The notes beneath the pieces are model-generated. The model was given only the letters and a program-made list of their open reading frames with translations. It was not told where the DNA came from and ran no database searches. This document shows positions 1-12,028 of a stretch of 64,000 nt of DNA, in pieces (the stretch's first letter is position 1; each line of letters opens with the position of its first letter). This DNA is from Fragum whitleyi (lineage: Eukaryota; Mollusca; Bivalvia; Cardiida; Cardiidae). The translations under genes and the position numbers were made by a program. The stretch spans positions 52,019,933 through 52,083,932 of the forward strand of contig OX411544.1 in the NCBI GenBank assembly GCA_948146395.1, read 5' to 3'.

Positions 1-31
1 TTAGAATCGTCTTATAGAGACGATTCTAATG
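1..31. repeat. Perfect-arm hairpin at the window edge
   Basis: TTAGAATCGTCT and its complement AGACGATTCTAA flank a short loop. A similar GTAATCGTCTT/AAGACGATT palindrome is inside a TIR element at 61179-61212, so this may be a remnant of the same kind of element. Bases 32-499 hold no recognisable gene or repeat. Confidence 0.5.
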
Positions 32-499
32 GGTTCCAACAACATAAGATTCAATAATAACCAATTTTTCGTTAAGAATGTCCTCTTTTTGAGGGAATTT
101 GCTTACGGTGAGGGGAATTTTTATGGTGGTCGCTTAATAAAATTGGTCACCTAATACACGTGGTCGCTCGAGCAATATCGACATTTTCGTGCAGAATTTT
201 AATTTGCCTTTCTGCGGGTCACAACCTGTGGTGAATAAATTTTTGGTAAACAGTAAATAGAAAGATCAGCCCGCACAGTTGAACAGTCTGATCTTAGCAT
301 ACACTACATTCCTTCTTCTTGATATTGGTGGATACATCATGGGACAGAATCGTTGATTTGCCCCGAAGAAAAAAAATGTTTTGCAAAATATTAATTCAAC
401 AGCAAAAGGGTTGACATTGTGATATACTGGGAAAATGAATCCTCTTTTTGTATAATAATAACATAGTATAATAAACTAGAGAAATTTTTTTTTTTAAAT

Positions 500-3400
500 T
501 AACGCATGATTATCATATATGCTTTTCTTATATAGCTCCAGAAAATTCAACGTCGCATGACATGTACGATATTGATATATTTGATACGATAGAAGCAGAA
601 TCGAGCTATTACCAACAGTTCGGACGCGTGTTTTATCGCGAATGACGGACCTCTGTTGGATATTGATGACGAGTCAACTTGCGTTCAAATTTTGCCACGA
701 GTGTCGTCTGACAGGAGCACGAATAGCGGGTTCGGAGACCGTTTAATAGAACTTTGCAAATCATTAAACATGCGTATAGTAAATGGCAGGAGCGGCCCTG
801 ACTCCGTGGGGAAACCAACATGTTTCAGGTATAATGGAGAAAGTATAGTAGATTATTTGATAACTGGCTATGACGATTTCAAATTTATAAATAATTTCAC
901 CGTGTCTGATTTCAATGATCTTTCAAATCACGCAAGCATATCCTTTAAAATCCCAAGAAACGTTCGTTTACCAAATGGAATAATGAATACAGAGGATATT
1001 TTCTAAATGACCTTTGTCAAGATATCGAATCGCTCAGTAACAATTTAAATGAGCAAATTTCAAAACAGTGTGATACAGACCAGCTGGTTAAACCGTTTAC
1101 TGACTACCTCACCGAAAGGGGAGATAAATACTTTAAACGAAACTATTCCCAGAAAAAATCAACCCCAGTTTCAAGCATCAGACAATGACCACAAAAAATG
1201 GTACAACGTCGAATGCAAGCAAAAGAAAGATATGTACCTCCAGGCATTAGCGAAATATAATATAGTCAGAAATGGCGAAAATAGAATGCAATTTATAGCT
1301 AAACGCAAGGAATATAAAAAAAATTGCAGGAGCACAAAACGTAAATACAATATCGATTTAGCTAAACAATTAGAGGATATTAAACATAAGAAGCCTAAAG
1401 AGTTCTGGAATATTTTCAAAGAAAAAAAGATAGACGAGTCCGATTCTGTAGATTTAAATTCATTCTACGAACATTTCAAATTTCTAACGTCAAACATTAG
1501 CTACGACGAAAATAGCGAATGTGTCGATTTTTTGAATGAGTTCGATTCTTTGCCGCAACAAGCAGCGGCGTTCACTGAGCTAGATTTGCCTATTTCACAT
1601 ATGTTGCGTGATGAAATTCGGAAAGCGTGCAAAAAACTCAAGAGAGACAAAGCCTGCTCATTAGATAATACTTTATACGAGTACTTTATCGAAGGTATTG
1701 AAATACTGGAGCAGCCCCTCGAAATATTATTAAATTATATACTTAACTCTCAAACCTATCCAAAATCGTGGGCGCAGGGAGTACCGATATTTAAGAAGGG
1801 AGGTAATTCCGACGCAAACAACTATAGAGGGATAACTCTAATCAGCTGCTTCGGTAAGCTATTCATATCAATAGTAAATGAGAGGCTGAAATCGTGGTCA
1901 AACGAAAATGATATTATATCCGATGCTCAATTCGGCTTTAAATCAAATTATGGGACAGTCGACGCTATCTTTTATAGAAAAGCAATTACAAAATAGAGAA
2001 AAACTTAATTGCTGTTTTGTTGATTTTCAAAAGTGTTTCGACTCTATCTATAGAAACGGTTTGTGGTTCAAGCTAATAAAAAAGGGAGTAAACGGCAATA
2101 TTTTAAAGGTCATCCGATCTATGTACGAAGCTATTAAACTTTGTGTTAAACATTTAAATAATATTTCGGGTGTATTCACGTGTGACGTTGGACTGTTGCA
2201 AGGGGAGATACGCTCGCCGATCTTATTCTAACTCTTTGTCAATGACATAGAAACATTCCTTTGCAACGATAAAAACGAAGGATTAACTATTGACCAATTG
2301 GTCATTTTTCTGCTCCTATTTGCAGACGATTGTGTGTTAATATCAGAAACGGCCAACGGCTTACAAGAATTATTGAATAGCTTTGAAAAATATTGCCAGA
2401 AATAGAACTTGACCGTAAATACAGAAAAAAACAAAAGTCATGATATTTAGCAAGGCTGGTAAACGGGCTCAAAGTATAAATTTCTATTTCTCTGGAATTA
2501 ATCTAGAAATAGTAAATAATTTCAATTACCTAGGGGTAATATTCACAAATACCGGTTCGTTTTTGAATGCCTCTAATACGTTTGCTAGTAAAGCCCTTAA
2601 GGCAATGAACCGACTTTTTACAATAACGCGCGGGAAAGAAGTACCAGTGAAAATTCTGTTATCACTATTTGACTCCTTCGTTGCTTCAATACTAACATAT
2701 TCCTGCGAAGTTTGGGGCTTCACTAAGTCCGACGCGATAGAAAGGATCCACAGGAAGTTTCTAAAGAGAATAATTAATGTTAAGCAATCGACGAGTAACA
2801 GCGCTATCTATGGCGAATTCGGTAGATTCCCACTTTCTGTCAATATAAAAATCAGAATCGTTAAATATTTTTTGAAACTGTTCAACACCAAAAAGGACAA
2901 TTGTATATTATCCACAGTTATAAACCATATGAGATACGAAACGGAAATGAATACAAGTTCAAACAACTGGGCTAATAAAGTAAAGCAACTACTACAAACT
3001 TGTGTTTTCAATGATGTATGGTTATATCCAGCTTCGGTTAAAGAGAAAATATTTGCCCCTGTGATTAAAGAGAAGGCTTATTGATCTTTTCATCTATGAC
3101 TGGAACCAAGATATGAGCAATAAACAATCACTAACCTTATTTAGAAATTTAAAAATCAATTTTGAATTGTCTCCGTTTCTCGAGATTCTATTCTTGTTTA
3201 CAAGAGCACCGCCTACGGGTGCCTACGCTCGGCTGTCGAGTGCTGGATTGTGGGAAATAATCTAAGTCGAAAAAGGGGCATAATTTGCACAAAATGCATC
3301 TAGAGTTATCCCCCTTGATAGTAGAGGTTGCGCTTTTGATGGTGAACATGTGTGCCAAGTTTCAAGTGAATGCCTTCAGTAGAACCAGAGATATAACAAA

Positions 3401-3800
3401 ATGTCAAAGTTTTCGCACGACGACGACAACGACGACGACGACGACACGGAGGCTATAGCAATACCTCGGGTTTTCTCCGAAAACAGCCGAGCTAAAAACA
3501 TAGGAATATTTTAGCAAAAATGAGATTAGCAACTCACCAATTATATATCGTCACAGGCAGCCACCAAAATATAGAAAGATCGGAACGAACATGCGTATTG
3601 TGCGAACGAAATGAAGTAGAGGATGAAAACCACTTCATCCTAATTTGCCCGTTCTATAATAATATTAGACGAATTTACATAGAAAACTACTATATAGTTA
3701 GACCTAGTATGTACAAACTTACACAACTTCCGAATTCATCCTATAAAAAACGTTAAGTAAACTTGCTATTTACTGTGAGAAGGCAATGGAAAGTAGAAAA
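500..3800 (+). mobile_element. Broken non-LTR retrotransposon (LINE)
   Basis: Copies itself through an RNA intermediate in known relatives. In order: C-terminal part of an apurinic-type endonuclease (YIAPENST near 529; DRLIELCKSLNMRIVNG; IVDYLITG within 656-1006); the linker and reverse transcriptase fingers (1049-1996, KGGNSDANNYRGITLISCFG); RT palm (FVDFQKCFDSI near 2018, GLLQGEIRSPILF near 2192, FADDCVL near 2323, the catalytic F-A-D-D box intact); thumb and later region (2440-3084); and a Cys-rich C-terminus (CVLCERNEVEDENHFILICP, 3589-3648). Frameshifts and stops break it at several points, including loss of the segment that should carry GDFNSR near 640. It lacks a 5' end and is interrupted at 3201. 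A dead copy. I cannot name the clade with confidence. Confidence 0.88.
3201..3495 (+). mobile_element. Short Helitron-like element inside the LINE
   Basis: Begins CAAGAGCACC, which forms a stem-loop with GGGTGC. Ends with a hairpin built from GCTCGG/CCGAGC-like arms (TCGGGTTTTCTCCGA...CAGCCGAGCTAA). A GAC-rich tract (3418-3447) precedes the end. The LINE reading frame resumes after it at AAACATAGGAATA. It is 295 bp long with no coding capacity. Related sequence occurs at about 16310-16521 and 32050-32195. Confidence 0.75.
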
Positions 3801-4340
3801 AACTCTGCCCAATAGTATACAAATTTTGTTTATCGAAACGTAAACCGCCGATAAGTGATAGAAATGTCGTAACTACAACATTAATGAGCCGTGGGCGTTG
3901 CGTTCTATGCACATCTACGTCGCATACCGATCGATGTGTTATTTTAATGATACTTTTAATGACAAGAAAGAAAACTTATTGTGAAATTAAATCCTTATCT
4001 ATAACCCGAAATATTTATAACTCATATTCATGAATTTATAGTAAAAATCCCATTCAAATCTTCGCTGTTCCCACAGGCCTCGTACCTACAATTTGATTAT
4101 TACAAGCTGTAGTTGCAAGACTTGAGAGGAGTATTTTCCCTTAAGCAGAATTGAAAATGGGGACGGTCTAGTTCCGATACGTCTTAACTAAGGCATTTAA
4201 AACAGCAATACGGAGCTCCGTAACCGAACCAATATCTATGTATTAATTTTGTTATTAGACAAGTATTATGTGAGAATTGAGGAGCTATATCATTACTACT
4301 TGAGTTACTCAAACTCAATGTGATTTACAATAGCATTACC
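3801..4340. other. No recognisable feature
   Basis: AT-rich sequence between the LINE end and the large inverted repeat. I see no coding potential or repeat family. Confidence 0.5.
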
Positions 4341-4555
4341 ACACCGTACAACCGGTTGCGGCGATGACGGGTGAGAGTCAACGATGACAGCATCGGAACA
4401 TTATGCCAAGGAGACGGTAGGTCAAATAAATTTATTCGTGTAAATAAATGATTGAAGCTTTGGTACTCTAAAGCAGATAAATGATCGTGTAAGTGTTCAG
4501 CGCTTCTATAGAATAAATCTTTACTCATATCCCTCCCAAATAAGGCAACAATCAT
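4325..4555 (-). CDS. Hypothetical 76-residue frame in the left arm
   Basis: Starts MIVALFGRDMSKDLFYRSAE and contains NLFDLPSPWHNVPM-like sequence (INLFDLPSPWHNVPMLSSLT) and LTLTRHRRNRLYGV. The right-arm copy at 8996-9235 matches it over about 72 residues with one substitution (His or Arg after YQSFN). The frame ends at the arm boundary, so the C-termini differ. No known family was recognised. It may be an exon of a lost transposon gene or simply an open stretch in a young repeat. Confidence 0.35.
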   Translation of the reverse strand: MIVALFGRDMSKDLFYRSAEHLHDHLSALEYQSFNHLFTRINLFDLPSPWHNVPMLSSLTLTRHRRNRLYGVVMLL

Positions 4556-5063
4556 TGATTATTTCGGAGGTTTCCCATGAAAAGTTATGAAATTAGACTT
4601 TATGCTCTCATATTTCGCCTATCTCTCAATAAATGCTATTTCAACTTGTACACACCTGAAGTCTAATCATCCGCCGATATTTCTTCCAAATTTGAAGCCA
4701 TAATTCAAAAAAATAAACACACAGCGGGTCCCCAAAGACGACATGTAGTAAGAAAAATGTTGCCTCTGTAGACAGCGTGAATTTCACGGGGTTCACATAG
4801 ATGACAGAACTGAATAATTTGTGATTGCCGATGTCGACCGACCCATATTCAGATTATGCATAAAAATGAGCATTTTTGGTGTTGTATTTTTCAATAACAC
4901 ATCAAAACAATTAAAATCGACATACATGCTGACATTCATGTCCACTATTTTGCAAATGACGTGTCATATCGAAAAATAATTCAAGGGATTTAATGTAGGA
5001 TTTCAAATACTCACAAACCAAGAAAAAACAGTTGTGATCGCACTGAATATCTCGTATACGTTT

Positions 5064-5935
5064 TTAGCTCCACTGGCTGAAAGCCACTGGGGCTATTGTC
5101 ATGGCGATGTGTCCGTCGTGCGTCCGTCCGTGCGTGCGTGTGTGTGTGCGTCCGGTCGTAAACCTTTCTTTAAAAAACTTCTCCTCAGAAACTACTGGAT
5201 GAATTTCAACCAAACTTCACAGGAATGATCTTTGGATGACCTTCTTTCAAAGTTGTTCAAGAAATTTTGATCCAATGAAAAACATGGATTTAATGGGCGT
5301 GGCTAATTTCCAAATATGGTAAAAAGTGAGTTTTCTCAGATTCTAATCTATGGATACCAATTAGATTTTACATGAATGATCCTTGGGTGACCCTTTAACA
5401 GTCTACAAAAAATCATTGTGATCGGATGGAAAATATGCATTTAATGGGCAGAGGTCAATCCTCTATATGTTATATAGTGGAAACTTAGAAAATCATTTTC
5501 TCAGAATGTAACTGATGGATATCAACCAAATTTCACTGGTATAATCCTTGAGTGACCCTTTATCGGTCTGCAAAAAATTATTTTGATTGGATGAAAAATA
5601 TGTATTTTATGGGTGGAGGTCATTTCTCAATATGTTAAATAGTGAAAACTATGAAAATCATTTTCTCAGAATGTAGCTGATAGATATCAATCAAACATTT
5701 ATGGTATGATCTTTGGGTGACCCATTATCATGCAGCCAAAAATTATTTTGATTTGATGAAAAATATGTCTTGTAAGAGTGGAGGTCATTTCTCTATTTGT
5801 TATATAGTTGAAACTTTGAAAATCATTTTCAACATCAGTAAACCCCAAATTTCTAAAAATCTAGTAAAACATTTATTTGTTTTTTACAAGAATTTCAAGC
5901 CTGTGGAGCGACACAAGCCATTCATGGCTTTCTAG
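5064..5935 (-). mobile_element. Helitron-like element, CTAGAAAGCC family
   Basis: On the minus strand it starts CTAGAAAGCCATGAATGGCT, a small stem-loop, and ends with a hairpin made by CAGTGGCTTTCAGCCAGTGG and GAGCTAA. Tandem core units of about 155 bp contain ATAACATATAGAGAAATGAC-like text. A run of GACGGACGCACG sits before the 3' end. The matching site in the right arm of the inverted repeat is an uninterrupted run of six T, against three plus three here, so no bases were duplicated on insertion. The sister copy at 40172-41205 is intact. Confidence 0.8.
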
Positions 5936-6007
5936 TTTACTTGTAATTCAAGTGACTTAGTATACATTCGACTAGTCAAAAAAGCATTTATATTGGAAAA
6001 CACAGTT

Positions 6008-6084
6008 CGATGGCTTAGCGCGAAACAGTTGTAACTCCCTATAAACATATAAGGAGTTACAACTGTTTCGCGCTGAGCCATCGA
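6008..6084. mobile_element. 77-bp hairpin element with GTT target duplication
   Basis: A near-perfect palindrome: TCGATGGCTCAGCGCGAAAC / ACAGTTGTAACTCC arms around a loop ATAAACATAT. GTT flanks both sides, and the empty right arm has a single GTT. Five related hairpins occur in the window (20827, 44600, 56850, 62545 and 62818 regions). Confidence 0.78.
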
Positions 6085-6308
6085 GTTGGTTTGTCTTTCA
6101 TAATCTTTCGTTAACTTTCGATAATATCCACGAGTTCACAAGAATGATTTTTATTTTAGATAAAATAAAATCTTGCTAACATAGCCAGGTATCGAAAAGG
6201 GGGATTATGAAAAAATGAAAAATCTATCCGTTACTTTTCTAAAAGCTTATTTCATTTTTTGTATAGGTCACTGAGCAATAGGAAATTACATCATGAAGAT
6301 GTATAAGA

Positions 6309-6996
6309 CAAGAGGGCCATTGGCCCTTAAGCGCTCACCTGAGGCATATAGTTTAAGAAGGAAGCAAAGTGCCAACACTACTTATTTGAAATTCATTACT
6401 GGCTTAACAAAAGTCAAAGATATCAAGATGAGATACATTGAAGTCAAATAAACTGCCCCTAGAGTGCACACAAGGTTTTTCTAGAATTTGACCGATTGAC
6501 TACATTTTGATCAGACTTGACCCAATTTTGATCTTGACCAAGATTTGATGGAGACAAACATTCTGACCAAGTTTCAAGACATTTGGGCCAAAAATTTGGC
6601 CCCTTGAGTGCACACAAGGTTTTTCTAACATTTGACCGATTGACCCCATTTTTGACCCCACCTGACCCAATTTCGAACTTGACCGAGATTTGATAGAGAC
6701 AAACATTCTGTTCAAGTTTAAAGACATTTGGGCCAAAAATGTGGCTCCTAGAGTGCACACAAGGTTTTTCTAAAATTTGACCCCTAGACCCCATTTTTGA
6801 CCCCACTTGACCCAATTTCGAACTTGACCGAGATTTGATGGAGACAAACATTCTGAAAAAGTTTCAAGACATTTGGGCCAAGAATGTGGCCTCTAGAGTG
6901 CACACAAGGTAAAGTTTGACTACGGACGACGGACGACAGACGATGGACGACGGACGCCGGACAGCAGCCCATCAAACATGTGCTCAGGTGAGCGAA
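6309..6996 (+). mobile_element. Helitron-like element, CAAGAGGGCC family
   Basis: Starts CAAGAGGGCCATTGGCCCTT (stem-loop), followed by GCGCTCACCTGAG. It has three to four core units of about 144 bp (GTGCACACAAGGTTTTTCTA), a GACGACGGACGACAG tract, and ends GTGCTCAGGTGAGCGAA. The empty site in the right arm reads AAGAAAAGG, so the element sits inside an A run with no duplication. Same family as 18749-19989 and 29448-31681. Confidence 0.8.
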
Positions 6997-7178
6997 AAAG
7001 GTGAAAGGGAGATTCGATCTTCGGACCTTGCACTGCGAGTCTCTGACCTTATGCATATATCTCATTCTATTCTGTCATCACGATTTGGTATATATTGTTA
7101 CTTGAATGTAATGTTTGCTAATTGTTTATCCATATAAGGAACTGGGTTTCGAATACTTAAAAAGGTAAGCAGGAATAT

Positions 7179-7371
7179 TAATTGATTGATTGAATGGAGT
7201 TTAACGCCGATTGCAACATTTTTGCAGTTATATCGCGGCGGCTGGAGCACCTAACAATGGATTCCTGGTATTTCTCTCACCAGTACAACCATCATATCCT
7301 TTCCTAGCCTCCAGCTGCTATATCACATAGGTTAACGATTATCAACCCATTGGTGAGAGACCGATAACTTT
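7179..7371 (-). mobile_element. SINE family A, truncated copy
   Basis: Plus-strand text GAATGGAGTTTAACGCCG, GGCGGCTGGAGCACCTAACA and CCATTGGTGAGAG identifies the family seen complete at 28329-28590. The tRNA-like head is missing here. Confidence 0.7.
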
Positions 7372-8018
7372 CAAAGTTGACAAATTTAGGACAATTTGAA
7401 AGGAGTTTTACGTCGACCCTTGTAACAAAACATGTGTTTTGTGATGTGTTCCTTTACACTTTATTTCATACTGACGCCAAGAAAAAACGCCTTGGTGAAA
7501 ATGTGAAATTTCTTTTCCATGTGGCATTTTACATCCCGATAAAACTTTGGTTAATTTTAATAAAAAGAATGTCTAAACTTCAGAAGCGGTTAGTTTTTTT
7601 TCGGGGAACATGTGCGCCTTTTTAAGATTGTTGCTTCAATAAAAATTACACATGTTTCCCTAGCATTTGATATGCATGTCAGTGATTCACGCATGAAGTA
7701 TATATTTCAATTTTGTAAAACTATCCTTTTCATGTTCTCAAAAATAATCCAACATTTTGTTTTAAGTTTAAATCAAAAAACACCCTATGCATTTGAAACT
7801 GACTTTATACACTGATTTAATAATGGAAATCTAATCAACTACTTCTTCTTCTTCTTTATCTTCTTCTTCTTCTTCGTTTTATCCAATTTTTTTTTGTCTA
7901 GCGTCAGAAAGCGTTATTATAAGGAAATAGATTTAGGACCTTAATCGCCGTTTTTGTTTATATTTGTTAACAAATTTGTTTATATATAACATTGTTGGCA
8001 TGTGGCTCATTTGATATT
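7372..8018. other. Unassigned centre of the inverted repeat
   Basis: AT-rich, with a CTT/TTC microsatellite at about 7843-7878. No gene recognised. Confidence 0.45.
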
Positions 8019-8995
8019 CCTGCTTACCTTCTTCAGTATTCGAAACCCACTTCCTTATATGGATAAAAAATAGGCAAACATTACATTCAAGTCACATTAT
8101 ATAACTAATCGTGATGACAAAATAGAATGAGCTATATCCATAAGGTCAGAGATTCGCAGTGCAGAGGTCCGAAGATCGAATCTCCCTCTCACCTTTTCTT
8201 ATATATCTGCATGAAGTAATTTCCTATTGCTCAGTGGCCTTTACATAAAATGAAAATAGGTTTAAGAAAAGTTACGGATAGATGTTTCATTTTTATAATC
8301 CTCCTTTTTCGATCTCTGGCTATGTTAGCAAGATTTTATTTTATCTAAAATAAAAATCATTCTTGTTAACTCGTGGATATAATCGAAAGTTAACGAAAGA
8401 TAATGAAAGACAGGCCAACTATGTTTTCCAATATACATGCTTTTTTGACTCGGCGAATGTATACTAAGTCAATGGAATTACAAGTAAAAAACGTATACGA
8501 GATATTCAGTCTGATCACAATTGTTATTTCTTGGTTTGTGAGTATTTGAAATCCTACATTATATCCCTTGAATTATTTTTCGATATGACACGTCATTTGC
8601 AAAATAGTGGACATGAATGTCAGCATGTATGTCGATTTTAATTGTTTTGATGTGTTATTGAAAAATACAACACCAAAAATGCTCATTTTTATGCATAATC
8701 TGAATATGGGTCGGTCGACATCGGCAATCACAAATTATTCAGTTCTGTCATCTATGTGAACCCCGTGAAATTCACGCTGTCTACAGAGGCAACATTTTTC
8801 TTACTACATGTCGTCTTTGGGGACCCGCTGTGTGTTTATTTTTTTGAATTATGGCTTCAAATTTGGAAGAAATATCGGCGGATGATTAGACTTCAGGTGT
8901 GTACAAGTTGAAATAGCATTTATTGAAAGATAGGCGAAATATGAGAGCATAAAGGTAATTTCATAACTTTTCATGGGAAACCTCCGAAATAATCA

Positions 8996-9235
8996 ATGAT
9001 TGTGGCCTTATTTGGGAGGGATATGAGTAAAGATTTATTCTATAGAAGCGCTGAACACCTACACGATCATTTATCTGCTTTAGAGTACCAAAGCTTCAAT
9101 CGTTTATTTACACGAATAAATTTATTTGACCTACCGTCTCCTTGGCATAATGTTCCGATGCTGTCATCTTTGACTCTCACCCGTCATCGCCGCAACCGGT
9201 TGTACGGTGTGATTACAAACAAACTACACAAATGA
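8996..9235 (+). CDS. Hypothetical 79-residue frame in the right arm
   Basis: Mirror copy of the frame at 4325-4555, with the same start and the same motifs LFTRINLFDLPSPWHNVPM and LTRHRRNRLYGV. After the arm boundary it reads ITNKLHK and stops. Conservation is explained by the duplication itself and is not independent evidence of function. Confidence 0.35.
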   Translation: MIVALFGRDMSKDLFYRSAEHLHDHLSALEYQSFNRLFTRINLFDLPSPWHNVPMLSSLTLTRHRRNRLYGVITNKLHK

Positions 9236-11044
9236 ATTTTCTTTGATATTAAAAATCTATATCGATAGAAATAGACCTAAAGTGTGGCTCGCTAGAGTAC
9301 CTTGACTTTCGTTTCGTCAAGGTTTTCTAGAAAGCTTAACTAAGAGGTTGAGCTCCAGAAATATTCAGAAAATCAAAAATACTCATACATCCTATCTACC
9401 AATACTGTATTTATATAATGATCAATAGCCATGTGTAGAAGGATGCAGTGAGCGACTAGAGCCTATTTACAAAATCAGTAACATAACAATTAGTTATTAA
9501 TGATTTTAAGCAAACATTTCTATTCAAAATCAGGATATCCTTTAAATAGCCCAAACTGCGATCACAAAACTATACTTTTGTATGTATTATATCGCTTGGA
9601 TGGCGGTTGGCCAGCTGCAGAGCGGGGATTGCTACTGCAACCACCGAACTCTAGATGTCCCAATGTCTGACCTAGTACTATTAAACTTTACGCTACTTAC
9701 CAAACGTCAAATTATTCCATATTACTATCCAATTGAAACTTTAAATCTTCTATTCTGAATAATGAATGTATATCCCCAAAACTAGAACACTAACTGTGAC
9801 AGATATAATAATGACACACATGGACTACGCTTATCCCGATATACACGTGCGGGGGAGGTCATGGACAAAGGTCGTGATGACGTAAGTTCAGAGACACACC
9901 CCGCACGAGTTACCAGTTCGGACATTCTTCCATAAGGCATAAATGAACAAACCTTTTAATTCTTTACAACGATTTTTTCCAACTTCCGCTGATTCATATT
10001 TCCTATTTTTACTTTGTTTTGTACTTCAATCCGTCATTGTTACATGTATGTATTTTGTATATTATGACGATGAACATGTATGTTCAAGTCTTACGAATAA
10101 ACTTATGTTCTGTTCTGTTCTATAATTGGAACACCAAAAATAGAAATTCTGGATCCGCTGCTGAACAATGGGCTCTCAAAGAGGATTTTACTTTTTTTTT
10201 CAAATTGTGGAATTGTTCTGTTATAACGTGAAATATCTATATCTATATGTCCAGATCGTATAGTGGATTTTCATAGATAATATATATATACGATAACTCC
10301 AAATATTCTATAAGTTCGAACTTTACTAATACGGATTACAATATCGATACAACATGACATCAAGATATCATTCTCCTCTCTCCCCCTTGCGGCATATTAC
10401 CAGGCTATTTATGCAAAGACAAAATGTCCATCAATCTAAGACCTCCCAGCATTGTCCTACCAAATATCAATTTTCAGAAAGAAGATTATTCCTAGCCCCG
10501 TCTTCGTCGGCTCCAGGAAATATCTAATAATAATTTGCTCCCGTTACCTGATAACATTACAGAATTAAGGCTCTGCGCAGCAACGCATCACTTTATTCAA
10601 TGCATATATAGGTGTATTTTCAAGACTGAGCTCGGGAATCTATATATCAATATAGATATCACGGTTCACTGCACAATATCTACATTTGCCATGGATGCCG
10701 ATTTTCATGAAATTAAGATAAAAGTGTTTTTCATGAAAACACACGTGTGCTAGATTTTAGCCACATCTTCAAATGAAAATCAACTTATTCCATTAATGTT
10801 TGTCTTAAAAGAATGTAAACTGAAAATTCGCTACGATGCATTGCTCATATGGTCACCGAGAAAGACGCAGTAGTCACGAATTTTTATAGTGTTGGAATAG
10901 TAAAGAAGCAGTTTGAATCTCATTATGGTGGTTGTCCTGTGATTTGGCACTTGAAAAAAAGTATCAGCGGGATGGGGTACTGACTGAATATCTATTTTAA
11001 ACCAGAGCTGCTTGAGCAAATGATTCGCTCCACAGGCCTGAATC
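9208..11044. other. No recognisable gene
   Basis: About 1.8 kb of AT-rich DNA. Short open frames exist (for example 9943-10125, 10831-11046), but none resembles a known protein or has splice support. Confidence 0.5.
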
Positions 11045-11303
11045 ATCTGGGCCCGAGGTTATAAAACTTTTCTCATGCTCAGGCCCAATTTCCTCAAATT
11101 TTGAATTAAAATAAATGTATGAAAAATAAAAGATAATATTAATAAGTTGTTATAAATTATTTATAACAACATACTGATATCATTTTTTTATGTTAATACA
11201 TTAAAATGAGTAATTAAACAGAATCGCGGCTTTAATCTCAGATTGAAATTTGAGAAAAGTTTGAATTGAGACCGAGAAAAGTTTTATAATCTCGGGCCCA
11301 GAT
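11045..11303. mobile_element. TIR element (MITE-like) with 30-bp inverted ends
   Basis: The left end ATCTGGGCCCGAGGTTATAA, AACTTTTCTC is mirrored at the right by GAGAAAAGTTTTATAATCTC, GGGCCCAGAT. It is 259 bp long and has no coding capacity. I could not define a target duplication. Confidence 0.7.
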
Positions 11304-12028
11304 TTGATGAGATGAGATTGTACGTGTTTTTAAGCGTGTTTCCATCTTTTTCTACAAGAATTATAAGGTGTAATATTTCTGCAAAGAAATTTATGATCAA
11401 CGAAAAACATAAAGAAAATTGACCTATGCAAGTTTAATGCATATTATTCATCCATCACAATAGATGTATGTACCTTATTAAGGGTTACCAAAATAACATT
11501 CCAGTGATATTTGGTTGATATCCATCTGTTAGAATCTGAGAAAATGATTTTCAAAGTTTCCACTATATAACATATAGAGAAAGACCGTCACCCACAAAAA
11601 GCTCATTTTCCATCTTATCACAATCTTTTTTTAGGCTGATAAAGGGTCACCCACGGATCATTTAAGTGAAATTTGGGTTTATATTTATGGATTAGATGCT
11701 GAGAAAACGATTTTCAAAGTTTCCAGTAAATAACATATAGAGAAACGCCCTCTGCCAATAAAAAACATATTTTTGATCTGATCACAACAAAATGCTAGAC
11801 TGATAGAGGGTCACTAGGAACATTCTAGTGGAATTTGATTGATATCCATTGGTTAGCTTCTGAGAAATATTTTTAAAGTTTTCACTATATAGCATACATG
11901 TATAGAGAAATGACCTCCGCTCATATAAGACATATTTTCAATCTGATCAAAATCAATTTTTTGTAGACAGATAGAGGGTGACTAAAGGGTCATTCTGTTG
12001 AAATTTGGTCACCCAAGGACATAAATGC

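Larger units (their letters stand above)
4341..9207. mobile_element. Element or palindrome with 1.2-kb inverted arms
   Basis: The left arm (4341-7172, minus later insertions) is the reverse complement of the right arm (8019-9207) at roughly 90-95% identity by eye. Landmarks: CACCGTACAACCGGTTGCGG at 4343 against 9184-9206; the AGCAATAGGAAATTAC stretch near 6276 against 8217-8233; and CCTGCTTACCTT near 8024 against 7160. The left arm has gained three insertions (5064-5935, 6008-6084, 6309-6996). The right arm retains the empty sites. The centre (7173-8018) holds a SINE and unassigned AT-rich DNA with a CTT microsatellite. Long inverted arms recall foldback elements, or a terminal-inverted-repeat transposon that has lost its genes. 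No transposase was found and no target duplication is evident. Confidence 0.75.

Noticed and set aside
9943..11046. Short open frames in a 1-kb stretch
   Set aside because: Low-complexity hydrophobic or Phe/Cys-rich translations with no motif and no conserved copy.
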